64,000 bases of DNA from Gammaproteobacteria bacterium (GCA_009692365.1 SHZJ01000007.1:39341-103340); one strand, 5' to 3'; shown: positions 51,870 through 60,690, counted from the stretch's first letter. A program made the numbers and translations. The notes: a model not told the origin generated them from the sequence alone.

Positions 51870-52606
51870 ACAAAGTTGCCAAGTACAGGCAGGCCGCAGC
51901 GGCGGGACTGGACGCACAAGCCCAAGACGAACTGGTGCGTAAACAGGCTCCATTGGTCAAACGCATCGCTTATCATCTGATGAGTCGTCTGCCGCCCTCG
52001 GTTCAAATCGATGATCTGATACAGTCCGGCATGATCGGTCTGCTGGAAGCTTCGTTTAACTACGACCCCTCGCAGGGCGCTAGTTTTGAGACCTACGCGG
52101 GCATCCGGATCCGGGGGGCGATGCTCGATGAAATCCGTAAAGGTGATTGGGCCCCTCGCTCCTTGCACCGGAAGGTACGGGAAATCAGCCGTGCGGTGGC
52201 GGAGATCGAAGCTGAATCTGGACGCGACGCCCGCGATGCGGAAGTGGCGACGCGCTTGGGGATGGAACTCAACGATTACTATCAGACACTCCAAGATGCG
52301 ACCAGTCATAAGGTGTTCAGCTTCGAGGACTTACCGGGCAAGGACGAAATTTTCTCGGACGGGCTGTATGAGCGCATCCCGGGGCCATCCGAAAGTGTTG
52401 AAAAGGACAAGTTCAAGGCCGCGCTGGCGGCGGCGATAGCATCCCTGCCGGAGCGCGAGCGCTTGGTGATGTCGCTGTATTACAAGGAGGAGCTCAACCT
52501 GCGGGAAACCGGCGAGGTGATGGGGGTGAGCGAATCTCGTATCTGTCAAATACATTCTCAAGCGCTAGTGCGTCTCAAAGCCAGAATGGCAGATTGGCAA
52601 GATTGA
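51866..52606 (+). CDS. fliA: Flagellar sigma factor FliA (sigma-28)
   Basis: 246 residues. Sigma regions 2 (LVKRIAYHLMSRLPPSVQIDDLIQSGMIGLLEA, YAGIRIRGAMLDEIRKGDW), 3 and 4 (LPERERLVMSLYYKEELNLRETGEVMGVSESRICQIHSQALVRLKARM) are all present. FliA reads the late flagellar promoters and is held by FlgM. Overlaps flhG by 4 bases, ending the export/placement operon and joining it to the chemotaxis genes. Confidence 0.95.
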   Translation: MNKVAKYRQAAAAGLDAQAQDELVRKQAPLVKRIAYHLMSRLPPSVQIDDLIQSGMIGLLEASFNYDPSQGASFETYAGIRIRGAMLDEIRKGDWAPRSLHRKVREISRAVAEIEAESGRDARDAEVATRLGMELNDYYQTLQDATSHKVFSFEDLPGKDEIFSDGLYERIPGPSESVEKDKFKAALAAAIASLPERERLVMSLYYKEELNLRETGEVMGVSESRICQIHSQALVRLKARMADWQD

Positions 52607-52650
52607 GCAGCAGTCAGGCTAGCGGTACGCGTTTTAAATAGGAGTGTGTG

Positions 52651-53043
52651 TTGAATAACAACATAAAAATATTGATCGTTGACGATTTTTCGACGATGCG
52701 GCGAATCATCAAGAATCTGCTGCGTGACCTAGGGTTCAACAATACGCACGAGGCCGACGACGGCAACACGGCTCTGCCGATGCTCCGGACGGGCCGCTTC
52801 GAGTTCCTCATTACCGACTGGAACATGCCCGGGATGCAGGGCATAGATCTGCTGCGCGCGGTGCGCGCCGACCCCCATCTCGGCAAGCTGCCGGTCCTCT
52901 TGGTGACCGCAGAAGCGCGGCGCGACCAGATCGTTCGGGCGGCCGAAGCAGGGGTGAACGGCTATATTGTGAAGCCGTTCACGGCCCAGACCTTGAAAGA
53001 AAAAATCGAGAAAATCTTCGAGCGGATTGCGGCTACTGCTTGA
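52651..53043 (+). CDS. cheY: Chemotaxis response regulator CheY
   Basis: 130 residues from the TTG at 52651, which has AGGAG 6 bases before it; the GTG one codon earlier has too short a spacer. Receiver domain with VDDFSTMRRIIKNLLRDLGF, phosphoacceptor Asp56 (LITDWNMPGMQG), the Thr in VTAEA and the Lys in VKPF. CheY-P binds FliM to reverse the motor. 44 bases after fliA. Confidence 0.95.
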   Translation: MNNNIKILIVDDFSTMRRIIKNLLRDLGFNNTHEADDGNTALPMLRTGRFEFLITDWNMPGMQGIDLLRAVRADPHLGKLPVLLVTAEARRDQIVRAAEAGVNGYIVKPFTAQTLKEKIEKIFERIAATA

Positions 53044-53078
53044 CCCTTGTCAACCTAGATCTGAAAGGAAAACCTTTT

Positions 53079-53744
53079 ATGGGGACTGCAGACCGCCTGC
53101 AACTCGCACGGAATTTAGTCCTGGCCTTCGAGCAGGGTTCAGAAGATGAAGCCGCAGACGTTTTGCGATCCCTGCACGAATCAGGGTCGCGGGTGCTGCT
53201 CCGCAACGTGGCAGAACTCACTCGTGATCTACACCACTCCTTAATAGGTCTCAGCTCGGACCCGCAGCTGGCCGAAATGACCCGCAGCGATATGCCCGAT
53301 GCGCGTCACCGCCTGAGTTATGTCATCGAGAAAACCGAAGCCTCGGCGCACCGCGTACTGGCGGCCATCGAAGACCTGACGCCGATCGCCGAACGCTTGG
53401 TGAGCGGCGCCACCGCCGCCCTAGCGGCGGGTGATATGGCGACGCTGAAAGCCTTCATTGATGAAGCCTCCTTGACGGGTGAGCTAATGCAGGGCGGACT
53501 GAGCGAAATTCTGATGGCGCAGGAATATCAGGATCTCACCGGACAGGTCATTCGCCGCACGATCGAAATCGTGGCACAGGTCGAAGGCAAGTTGCTGACG
53601 CTCCTCACGGCCGAATTACCGGGCGGCAGCCGAGAATTGCGGCCCGCCCGCACGGGTGCGCAGGGGCCGGTCATCGGGCCGGAGGCGAACTCGTTCAATC
53701 GACAGGATGACGTTGACACCTTGCTGGCTGAACTCGGTCTCTAA
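53079..53744 (+). CDS. cheZ: CheY-P phosphatase CheZ
   Basis: 221 residues from the ATG at MGTADRLQLA, with AAAGGA before it; a longer in-frame start overlapping cheY lacks a good site. The long helical hairpin contains ILMAQEYQDLTGQVIRRTIEIV, in which the Gln of QDLTGQ is the catalytic CheZ residue. The C-terminus EANSFNRQDDVDTLLAELGL is the CheY-binding peptide. Removes phosphate from CheY-P. Confidence 0.95.
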   Translation: MGTADRLQLARNLVLAFEQGSEDEAADVLRSLHESGSRVLLRNVAELTRDLHHSLIGLSSDPQLAEMTRSDMPDARHRLSYVIEKTEASAHRVLAAIEDLTPIAERLVSGATAALAAGDMATLKAFIDEASLTGELMQGGLSEILMAQEYQDLTGQVIRRTIEIVAQVEGKLLTLLTAELPGGSRELRPARTGAQGPVIGPEANSFNRQDDVDTLLAELGL

Positions 53745-53763
53745 GCGCAAGCTGCGCTGCCTG

Positions 53764-53833
53764 TGCGGTCCTGAACCTAACGCTCCGGACCGCAGAAGTT
53801 TCCTGCCTCGCTAAGGGCTCCGTCGTGAGCCCT
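53764..53833. terminator. Two stem-loops between cheZ and cheA
   Basis: TGCGGTCC at 53764-53771 pairs with GGACCGCA at 53787-53794 (8 bp, 15-base loop); AGGGCTC at 53814-53820 pairs with GAGCCCT at 53827-53833 (7 bp, 6-base loop). No T-run follows either. They may attenuate transcription or protect mRNA between cheYZ and cheA. A 94-base stretch before cheA shows no convincing promoter. Confidence 0.4.
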
Positions 53834-53927
53834 CCAGCAAATCGGCGTTTCTGCCGCTAAACCTCTCGGCATATTATTTTCGACGCGTTACCGGACTGCG
53901 CTGCCCAGCGCGGCAGCAGCGGGGAAG

Positions 53928-56009
53928 ATGACGATGGATGATGAGATACTTCAAGACTTTCTGATCGAAGCACAGGAAATTCTCGAGAACCTCGACACGC
54001 AGTTAATTGATTTAGAGGCCTCTCCGCACGACCACAATTTGTTGAACGCGGTTTTCCGCAGCTTCCATACGATTAAGGGCGGCGCGGGTTTTCTGGCGCT
54101 CGACGCCATGGTCGAGGTGGCACACAAAGCCGAAGATGTTTTCGACCAACTGCGCAACGGGCGTTTTACCCTTGATTCGGCGGTCATGGATGTGTTCCTG
54201 CGCGTGCTCGATGCCTTGCGCGGCATGTTTCAGAGCATTAAAGCAGGCGTCAGTCCGGCGCCGGTGGCGCGCGATTTGATCGAGCAGTTGCGGCGCATCG
54301 CCGCCGGGGAATCGATGCTGGACGCCTCGGCATCAGCGACTTTCAGCCTCGCCGCTGGGGGCGAATTTGATGAAGTGGTCGCGGGTATGTTGGCCGAGTC
54401 ACCCAGCGCTGGGGACGCGGCTGCGCTGCTGGACGACGGTGACTTCGAAGCGTTGCTGGACGTGCGTAGCAGTCTGGCCACGGCCAGCGTCAGCCCGCCT
54501 GTCAACGAGGTCATTTCTGAGGCGGAATTCGACGCCTTGCTGGATAACCTCCAGGCCAAGAGCAAACCGGCGGCCATCGCAGCACCCAGCAACGGCGCCA
54601 TCTCCGACGCTGAATTCGAGGCCTTGCTCGACAGTATTCAAGCGCAGCCCCAAAAGCCCACCGCGGCGCCGAGCGTGGCCGAACCCGTGCCGGGGGTGGT
54701 GGCGGCTTCCAGCGATGTCATTACCGATTTGGAATTCGAAAAACTGCTCGACAAGCTGCAAGCAAAGCCTGGCAGCGCGGTCGCGCCCATTGCGAAAGCC
54801 AAACTGGAGTCGGCCCCCGTGCCGCACATCAGTGAGCCACAGCCGAAGGACAACACCATCCGGGTAGGCACCGACGTGCTCGACCGCATCATGAACATGG
54901 TGGGTGAATTGGTGCTGGTCAGAAACCGGCTCACCAATTTGCAAGGCCGGATTGGTGACGTAGAGATGACTCAGGCGGTCGGCAATTTGGATGTCATCAC
55001 CAGCGATTTGCAGATGGCAGCGATGAAAACTCGCATGCAGCCGATCAAAAAAGTATTTGGCCGGTTCCCGCGGGTGGTGCGGGATCTGGCGCGGACCCTC
55101 GGCAAGGAAGTCGAACTTGAACTGGAGGGCGAGGAAACCGACCTCGACAAAAATCTGGTCGAGGCGCTCTCCGATCCGTTGGTGCATTTGGTTCGCAATG
55201 CAGTCGACCACGGGGTAGAACGGCCCGCTGAACGCCTCGCCGCCGGTAAGTCCCGGGGGGGCATCCTGCACTTGAAGGCCGAACAGGATGGCGATCAAAT
55301 TTTGTTGACCATCCGGGACGACGGCAAAGGCATGGACGCCGAGATACTCCGCGGTAAGTCGGTCGAGAAGGGTTTGCTGGAGGAAGACGCCGCGTTGCGT
55401 TTGACCGAGCGCGAGTGTTTCGAGCTCATTTTCTTGCCGGGTTTCTCCACCAAGGAAGAAATATCAGACGTCTCCGGTCGGGGTGTGGGCATGGACGTGG
55501 TGAAGACCCGCATCACCCAACTCAACGGTTCTATCGAGATCGACTCAAAGGTTGGGGTGGGCACGACGATTCGAATTCGGGTTCCGCTCACGCTCGCCAT
55601 CATGCCCACGCTGATGGTCAATTTGGGGAGCCAGATTTTCGCCTTGCCGCTGGTCAACGTGAAGGAGATCATCGATTTCCGGCGTGAACAGGCCCAAGAC
55701 GTGAACGGGCGCAAGACGCTGGTGGTCCGTGGCAAGGCGCTGCCTTTGTTTTACCTCAGTCGCTGGTTGGTGAACGGGGTGCACGATGTCACCGTCGACC
55801 GAGGCCATGTGGTGATCGTGGGGGTGGGCAGCCAGACCTTGGGTTTCATCGTGGACGAACTAATCGGGCAAGAAGAAGTCGTCATTAAACCGCTGGGTGC
55901 GCTGCTCAGTGGCGCGCGCGGCCTGTCCGGCGCGACGATTACCGGCAACGGCCGCATTGCCCTCATTCTTGATCTGCCGGAACTCATCGATGTGTACGGA
56001 CGTCGCTGA
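53928..56009 (+). CDS. cheA: Chemotaxis histidine kinase CheA
   Basis: 693 residues. Hpt/P1 (about 1-105) has the phosphoacceptor His47 in SFHTIKGGAGF. A linker (about 130-305) replaces a recognisable P2 and carries repeated FliM-like motifs: EFDALLDNLQ, EFEALLDSIQ and EFEKLLDKLQ. Then P3 dimerisation, P4 kinase (HLVRNAVDHGVE, DDGKGMD, GRGVGMDVVKTRI) and P5 CheW-like regulatory domain to the end. CheA phosphorylates CheY, CheB and probably CheV. Starts in an own unit after the cheZ gap; cheB follows. Confidence 0.95.
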   Translation: MTMDDEILQDFLIEAQEILENLDTQLIDLEASPHDHNLLNAVFRSFHTIKGGAGFLALDAMVEVAHKAEDVFDQLRNGRFTLDSAVMDVFLRVLDALRGMFQSIKAGVSPAPVARDLIEQLRRIAAGESMLDASASATFSLAAGGEFDEVVAGMLAESPSAGDAAALLDDGDFEALLDVRSSLATASVSPPVNEVISEAEFDALLDNLQAKSKPAAIAAPSNGAISDAEFEALLDSIQAQPQKPTAAPSVAEPVPGVVAASSDVITDLEFEKLLDKLQAKPGSAVAPIAKAKLESAPVPHISEPQPKDNTIRVGTDVLDRIMNMVGELVLVRNRLTNLQGRIGDVEMTQAVGNLDVITSDLQMAAMKTRMQPIKKVFGRFPRVVRDLARTLGKEVELELEGEETDLDKNLVEALSDPLVHLVRNAVDHGVERPAERLAAGKSRGGILHLKAEQDGDQILLTIRDDGKGMDAEILRGKSVEKGLLEEDAALRLTERECFELIFLPGFSTKEEISDVSGRGVGMDVVKTRITQLNGSIEIDSKVGVGTTIRIRVPLTLAIMPTLMVNLGSQIFALPLVNVKEIIDFRREQAQDVNGRKTLVVRGKALPLFYLSRWLVNGVHDVTVDRGHVVIVGVGSQTLGFIVDELIGQEEVVIKPLGALLSGARGLSGATITGNGRIALILDLPELIDVYGRR

Positions 56010-56039
56010 GGCGCTCGCGACCCCGGCTGATTACGGTTG

Positions 56040-57113
56040 ATGGAAGCGGCCTTGCCTGCGCTCGCGGTCAAGCCCATCCGGGTGCTGGTCGTAGAAGACT
56101 CGGATTTGTTTCGCGCACAGATTCGGCGAACGCTCGCGGTCGACCCTGAGTTTGAAGTTGTGGGCGAGGCGGCAGACGGGTGCGCCGCGGTGGCGGCCGC
56201 CATCGCGCTGCGGCCGGATGTCGTGACGATGGATGTTGAAATGCCGGTCATGAACGGGATCGACGCCGTACGCCAAATCATGCGCCTAGCGCCTACCCGC
56301 ATCGTGATGCTCTCGGCGTTCACACTAGCCAACACCACCGCCACCCTGGCCGCGCTGGAGGCGGGGGCGATTGATTTCATCGCCAAAAGGGTTTTACCCG
56401 ACGCAGTGGACACCACCGCCGCGCATGGGCTGCGCCAGCGCCTGAAGTTGCTCGCGCAGGGGCAGCTGGGCGCCGCAGCCCGGCCCCTCGCGGGTCTACG
56501 CCCGGCGGGTGTGCCGCCCACTGCCCGTGCGGGGAGATATTTTGGTGAACGCGCGCTGCTGGTGCTGGGCGCGTCCACCGGTGGCCCAGCGCTTCTCGGT
56601 GACCTGCTCAGTGTGCTGCCCGCCCACTTTCCCTGCGCGGTGTTAGTGGCGGTCCATCTGCCGCAGGCCTTCAGCGCCGCATTCGCGCAGCGCTTGAATG
56701 CGCGCTGTTGCCTGCCTGTGATGGAAGCGAGCCCGGGTGCAGCGCTCCTGCCGGGGCGGGTGTTGGTGGCGCCCGGCGGTCGGCAGACGCGGGTGCTACG
56801 GGTCGGCGGTACGCTGCACACGCAGGTTACCGCGGGCGCGGACGATGAGCGTTACCGGCCGTCTCTGGATCGGCTGTTGGGGAGCGTAGGCAGTAGCGCC
56901 GGGGCCGGCGCGCTCGCAGTGGTATTAACCGGCATGGGCAGCGATGGCAGCTTGGGCGCGCGAGCGCTGGCCGCGGCCGGCGGCACTTTGTGGGCGCAGG
57001 ATGAGGCCAGCAGTGCCATGTTTGGGATGCCAGCGGCGCTGATCCGCACCGGCCTAGCCGCAGAAGTGGTATCCGCCAGCCAGTTAGCTAGGCGCTTGGC
57101 ACAAGGGCTGTGA
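56040..57113 (+). CDS. cheB: Chemotaxis methylesterase CheB
   Basis: 357 residues from the ATG at MEAALPALAV. Receiver (about 13-125) with phosphoacceptor Asp65 in TMDVEMPVMNG; esterase (about 168-355) with catalytic Ser179 in GASTGGP, His in VAVHLPQAFS and Asp in TGMGSDG. CheB removes methyl groups from receptors. Its partner methyltransferase cheR is not in this window. motC begins right after its stop. Confidence 0.93.
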   Translation: MEAALPALAVKPIRVLVVEDSDLFRAQIRRTLAVDPEFEVVGEAADGCAAVAAAIALRPDVVTMDVEMPVMNGIDAVRQIMRLAPTRIVMLSAFTLANTTATLAALEAGAIDFIAKRVLPDAVDTTAAHGLRQRLKLLAQGQLGAAARPLAGLRPAGVPPTARAGRYFGERALLVLGASTGGPALLGDLLSVLPAHFPCAVLVAVHLPQAFSAAFAQRLNARCCLPVMEASPGAALLPGRVLVAPGGRQTRVLRVGGTLHTQVTAGADDERYRPSLDRLLGSVGSSAGAGALAVVLTGMGSDGSLGARALAAAGGTLWAQDEASSAMFGMPAALIRTGLAAEVVSASQLARRLAQGL

Positions 57114-57115
57114 GA

Positions 57116-57856
57116 ATGGATATTCTCAGCGTTCTTGGGCTGCTACTGGCCGTTAGCGCGGTGCTGTCTGGACAGTATCTCGACGGCGGCGAAGCCTTGA
57201 TGCTGTTCAATGCGCCGGCGCTGCTCATTGTCGTGGGCGGCACGTTGGGGGCCACGATGCTGCAATCGCCGGCGGCGGTGTTTGCGCGTGCGCTGCAAAT
57301 TTCCGCGTGGGTGTTACGCCCGCCAGAACTCCCGTTGGAAGCCATCTTTAACGACCTCATCCATTGGTGTCGGACGGCGCGTCGCGACGGGCTGCTGGGG
57401 CTAGAGGTAATCGTTGAAACCGTCGCCCACCCGTTCGCGCGCAAAGCAGTCCAACTGTTGATCGATGGCAACGATCCGGAGCTCATCCGGGAAACCCTGA
57501 TGAGCGATAGTGTGGCCCGCGAGCAGCGCGACCTGCAGGCCGCGCGGGTCTACGAGGCCATGGGCGGTTATGCCCCAACCTTGGGGATCTTGGGGGCCGT
57601 GATCGGCTTGATTGAAGTGATGAACCACCTCAGCGATCCGGCCCTGCTGGGCCGCGGGATCGCGGTTGCGTTTGTGGCCACGGTCTACGGCGTGGCCTTT
57701 GCCAACCTGGTGTTTCTGCCGATGGGCGCCAAGCTCAAAGCGCTGGTGAGGAACGAGACTCGGATGGAAGAAATGATCACCATCGGGATCACCGCCATTG
57801 CCGACGGTGAAAATCCGCGCGTGGTCGAATCCCGCTTACAGGGATTGCTGGGGTGA
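57116..57856 (+). CDS. motC: Flagellar stator protein MotC (MotA-like)
   Basis: 246 residues from the ATG at MDILSVLGLL, with AAGGG 8 bases before it; a GTG two codons earlier overlapping cheB is less likely. Four membrane helices, with the cytoplasmic loop RRDGLLGLEVIVETVAHPFARKAVQLLIDGNDPELI and helix 3 entry YAPTLGILGAVIGLIEVM. Stator subunit of the MotC/MotD type encoded beside cheAB in Pseudomonas. Pairs with the next gene. Confidence 0.92.
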   Translation: MDILSVLGLLLAVSAVLSGQYLDGGEALMLFNAPALLIVVGGTLGATMLQSPAAVFARALQISAWVLRPPELPLEAIFNDLIHWCRTARRDGLLGLEVIVETVAHPFARKAVQLLIDGNDPELIRETLMSDSVAREQRDLQAARVYEAMGGYAPTLGILGAVIGLIEVMNHLSDPALLGRGIAVAFVATVYGVAFANLVFLPMGAKLKALVRNETRMEEMITIGITAIADGENPRVVESRLQGLLG

Positions 57857-58800
57857 GCGAGCGGGCACGTCTGGCGTGGCGGCATGCACCCGCAGATGAG
57901 GAGCCTGGCCGCGACCGCTGGTTATTGTCTTATGCCGACTTCATCACGCTGTTGCTGGCGTTCTTTGTCGTGCTGTATTCCATTTCTTCGGTTAATAACG
58001 GCAAGTTCCGGGTGCTCTCGAAAGCCCTGGAAATTGATCTGAAGGCTAACCCTAAAACCGCGCGACCCCTCGAGAGGCCGCGCGCCGTGCCGATCGATAT
58101 GGGCGGTGGCGCGCCGCCCCGTGAAAGCCTTTTGGACGCCCCCCGCAATGTGGCCGATCTACAGGAGGCGGCGGGTGCGGATTCGATCAATGCCGAAACC
58201 CCCGCGCTGGTCGCCCCCCCGGCGCTACCGGTGGTGGGCACACCGCGGGAAAAGCTCTTGGCGGCCATCGGCGCTTTTGGTGGCCGGGACGATGTGAAAC
58301 TGCGCGAAACCCGTGATTGGCTGGAAATCGAGCTCGGCAGCGAAGTGCTATTCGCCACCGGCAGCGCCACCCTGAATGCAGCGGCCTTGCCGGCGTTGGC
58401 GCAGATCGCGGCCGTGGTGGCCGATATGGGCCACGCCGTGCGGGTGGAGGGCTTTACCGATAACGTGGCGTTGACCGGCGGACCCTACGGCTCCAATTGG
58501 GGCCTGTCGGCGGCCAGAGCGGCAACAATTGCCGACTATCTCGCCACCGCCCGCGTGATGCCAGAGAAGCTTGCCGCGATTGGTTATGGTGAGCACCGTC
58601 CGATTGCTGACAACCTCACGCCAGCAGGCCGTCGTCAAAACCGTCGAGTGGTGGTCGCCATTGGGAAAAATGACCAGATCACGCTGGCGGGCGATGCCAC
58701 GGCCGCCGCCCAGCCCAGTTTGGAGCCACCCGTGGAGGAAGCGGCCCAATCCTTGCAGAGAGTCATGGAACTTCCCGGACCTGCGGAGATTCCAGAATGA
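57853..58800 (+). CDS. motD: Flagellar stator protein MotD (MotB-like)
   Basis: 315 residues from a GTG overlapping the motC stop (GTGA). One membrane helix (WLLSYADFITLLLAFFVVLYSIS) with the proton-carrying Asp29, then a linker and a C-terminal OmpA-type peptidoglycan-binding domain (VRVEGFTDNVALTGGPYGSNWGLSAARAATIADYL, NRRVVVAIG). With a single stator Asp and no Na-type signature that I can judge, the ion (H+ or Na+) is uncertain. It overlaps parC by 4 bases. Confidence 0.92.
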   Translation: MSERARLAWRHAPADEEPGRDRWLLSYADFITLLLAFFVVLYSISSVNNGKFRVLSKALEIDLKANPKTARPLERPRAVPIDMGGGAPPRESLLDAPRNVADLQEAAGADSINAETPALVAPPALPVVGTPREKLLAAIGAFGGRDDVKLRETRDWLEIELGSEVLFATGSATLNAAALPALAQIAAVVADMGHAVRVEGFTDNVALTGGPYGSNWGLSAARAATIADYLATARVMPEKLAAIGYGEHRPIADNLTPAGRRQNRRVVVAIGKNDQITLAGDATAAAQPSLEPPVEEAAQSLQRVMELPGPAEIPE

Positions 58801-59591
58801 AGATATGGACGATTGCGGCACAGAAAGGTGGCGTGGGCAAAACCACCACCACCATCAGCTTGGCCGGGTGCTTGCTGCGCGAGGGCGCACGCGTGCTGCT
58901 GGTCGACCTCGACCCCCACGGCTCGCTAACCACTTATTGCGGGTTTGATCCGGACGTGGTGGAACCCAACCTCTACCGCCTGTTCGCCGCGGTGGCGGAT
59001 GGCGGCATGGTGGGCATCAACGACATGGTGCTGCCAACGACCATTACCGACTTAAGCATTGCGCCGGCGTCTACCGCGCTGGTCACTCTGGAGCGCCGCT
59101 TTGGCCTCAAACAGGGGATGGGCCTGGCGCTGCAACGCAGTCTGGCGCTGAGCGCCGAGCACTACGACTATTGCCTCATCGACTGCCCACCCACTCTGGG
59201 GGTGTTGGTGGTTAACGCGCTGGTTTGCTGTGAGCAATTGGTGGTCCCGGTGCAGACCGAATTCCTCGCCGAGCGCTCGCTCGACCGCTTACTCAACACC
59301 CTCAACATGATCGCCAGCGCGCGGGGCAAACCCTTACCGCATTTGGTCGTGCCGACGCTGTTCGACCGCCGCACGCGGGCCGGTACCGATACGTTGGCGG
59401 CCATGCGGGCGCGCACGGATATTCATTTATGGGACAGCGCAATTCCGGTGGATACCCAGCTGCGCGAGGCGAGCCGCATCGGGGTGCCGTTAACCCTGCG
59501 CCACCCCTACGCCCGCGCCAGTCTCGCCTATCAGGCGCTGCTCGCCGCCGTGCGTGGCGAGGAGCCCGAAACCCTGAGGGTTGCCGGATGA
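58797..59591 (+). CDS. parC: ParA-like chemotaxis array positioning ATPase ParC
   Basis: 264 residues, ATG overlapping the motD stop. ParA/MinD-type ATPase: deviant Walker A KGGVGKTTT, LVDLDPHGSLTTY, and IDCPPTLGVLVVNALVC (Walker B). In Vibrio and Pseudomonas the ParA-like gene at this place between the stator genes and cheW (parC) localises chemosensory arrays to the pole. It is not a plasmid partition gene: no parB is nearby. The symbol is the chemotaxis ParC, not topoisomerase IV. Confidence 0.88.
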   Translation: MKIWTIAAQKGGVGKTTTTISLAGCLLREGARVLLVDLDPHGSLTTYCGFDPDVVEPNLYRLFAAVADGGMVGINDMVLPTTITDLSIAPASTALVTLERRFGLKQGMGLALQRSLALSAEHYDYCLIDCPPTLGVLVVNALVCCEQLVVPVQTEFLAERSLDRLLNTLNMIASARGKPLPHLVVPTLFDRRTRAGTDTLAAMRARTDIHLWDSAIPVDTQLREASRIGVPLTLRHPYARASLAYQALLAAVRGEEPETLRVAG

Positions 59592-60094
59592 GCACCCCCC
59601 AGACCGCCGCAAAACTCTCCACGGCCGAACTAGTCGCGCGCTATCTCACCGAACACCTCCAGGCGCCCGCGGATGAAGCCAGCATCCTAACGGCACCCAG
59701 CGCCGCCCACCTTGAGTCCGTCCCCACGCTCATCCGGGCCATTGGCTTTCTGGTCGGTCCTTTCAGGTTTCTCTGCCGCGCCGACGCGCTGCTCACCGGC
59801 GCACCCAGCACGCCGTGCGCCGTGGTGATAGAGGCGGCCGAACTCGTGCCAGCCCCGTACCGCGCTCAGCTGGGCGAGGGGCAAGGGCTCGCGCGCGATG
59901 TCGTCTGGTTGCGCGGCGGGCGGTTAGAAATTCGTGGTTGCCGGCTGGAAGGTGCGCGGGAGATTCACCCGGCGGCGCTTATCCCCCGTGGGCCGCGGGC
60001 CGCCGCCCCTTGGATCGGCGCCACTCTGCGCGATCCGCCAGCGTTTGTGCTGGATCCCGATGCCACCCAATTACATTTTATGCGCCGCCTTTGA
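59588..60094 (+). CDS. parP: ParP-like protein with a degenerate CheW-type domain
   Basis: 168 residues from the ATG overlapping the parC stop. The C-terminal half looks like a much decayed CheW fold: RAIGFLVGPFRFLCRADAL, then ARDVVWLRGGRLEI and PWIGATLRDPPAFVLDPDATQLHF, the last resembling the ParP end (PWLxGTxxDxxxxLLDxD). ParP binds CheA and ParC to keep arrays polar. The long Pro-rich linker of typical ParP is missing; it is shorter than usual. Assignment is by fold echo and position. Confidence 0.65.
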   Translation: MSTPQTAAKLSTAELVARYLTEHLQAPADEASILTAPSAAHLESVPTLIRAIGFLVGPFRFLCRADALLTGAPSTPCAVVIEAAELVPAPYRAQLGEGQGLARDVVWLRGGRLEIRGCRLEGAREIHPAALIPRGPRAAAPWIGATLRDPPAFVLDPDATQLHFMRRL

Positions 60095-60109
60095 GGCACC
60101 CACTACACA

Positions 60110-60126
60110 CTGGCACGATGAGTGCT
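60110..60126 (+). promoter_or_regulatory. Candidate sigma-54 promoter for cheW
   Basis: CTGGCACGATGAGTGCT: perfect TGGCACG -24 box, GG and GC 10 bases apart, GTGCT at -12 (one mismatch). It lies 79 bases before the cheW ATG in the 110-bp gap after the parP-like gene. The remaining risk is chance, as CheW is usually late and FliA-dependent. Confidence 0.55.
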
Positions 60127-60204
60127 CTAGTACTCGTGACCCCGCTCAACGCGTTGTAATTTTGACGCCAAGCGACCTGCCGCCAAGTCACCGAGGTGCC
60201 CACC

Positions 60205-60681
60205 ATGAGTTCCGTCCTGAAACAAAAAGAGAGCCAGTTTAACCGCTGGGTTACCTACCGGCTGGCCGATGAGGTCTATGGCATCAACGTCATGCAGGTG
60301 CAGGAGGTGCTGCGGATGAGCGAGATTGCCCCGGTACCCGGCGCCCCCGGTTGCGTGCTGGGCATCATCAATCTGCGCGGCAATGTGGTGACGGTGGTCG
60401 ACGCGCGAGAACTCTTCGGCCTGTCGCGCAGCGAGCCCACCGAGCAAACTCGGATCATGATTGTTGAAATCAATAAATTGATCGTCGGCCTACTGGTCGA
60501 CAGCGTGGCGGAGGTCGTGAATATCCAAAACTCTGACATCGACTCCGCGCCGAATATCGGCAACGAAGAAAACTCGCGCTATATCCAAGGCGTCTTCAGC
60601 AAAAACGACGAGATTCTAATTTTGGTTGACCTCAATCGACTCATGGGCCCGGACGCGCAGTTCATCCAGGGCGGGTTTTGA
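60205..60681 (+). CDS. cheW: Chemotaxis coupling protein CheW
   Basis: 158 residues from the ATG at MSSVLKQKES, with GAGG 8 bases upstream; an in-frame GTG three codons earlier lies in that site. CheW fold: WVTYRLADEVYGINVMQVQEVLRMSEIAPVPGAPGCVLGIINLRGNVVTVVDARELFGL, then EINKLIVGLLVDSVAEVVNI and NDEILILVDLNRLM. CheW connects receptors to CheA. It is followed by DUF2802 as in Pseudomonas. Confidence 0.94.
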   Translation: MSSVLKQKESQFNRWVTYRLADEVYGINVMQVQEVLRMSEIAPVPGAPGCVLGIINLRGNVVTVVDARELFGLSRSEPTEQTRIMIVEINKLIVGLLVDSVAEVVNIQNSDIDSAPNIGNEENSRYIQGVFSKNDEILILVDLNRLMGPDAQFIQGGF

Positions 60682-60690
60682 GCCCGGCCC

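Noticed and set aside
58797..59591. Plasmid partition gene parA
   Set aside because: It overlaps motD and the parP-like gene in a conserved chemotaxis order with no parB or parS nearby.
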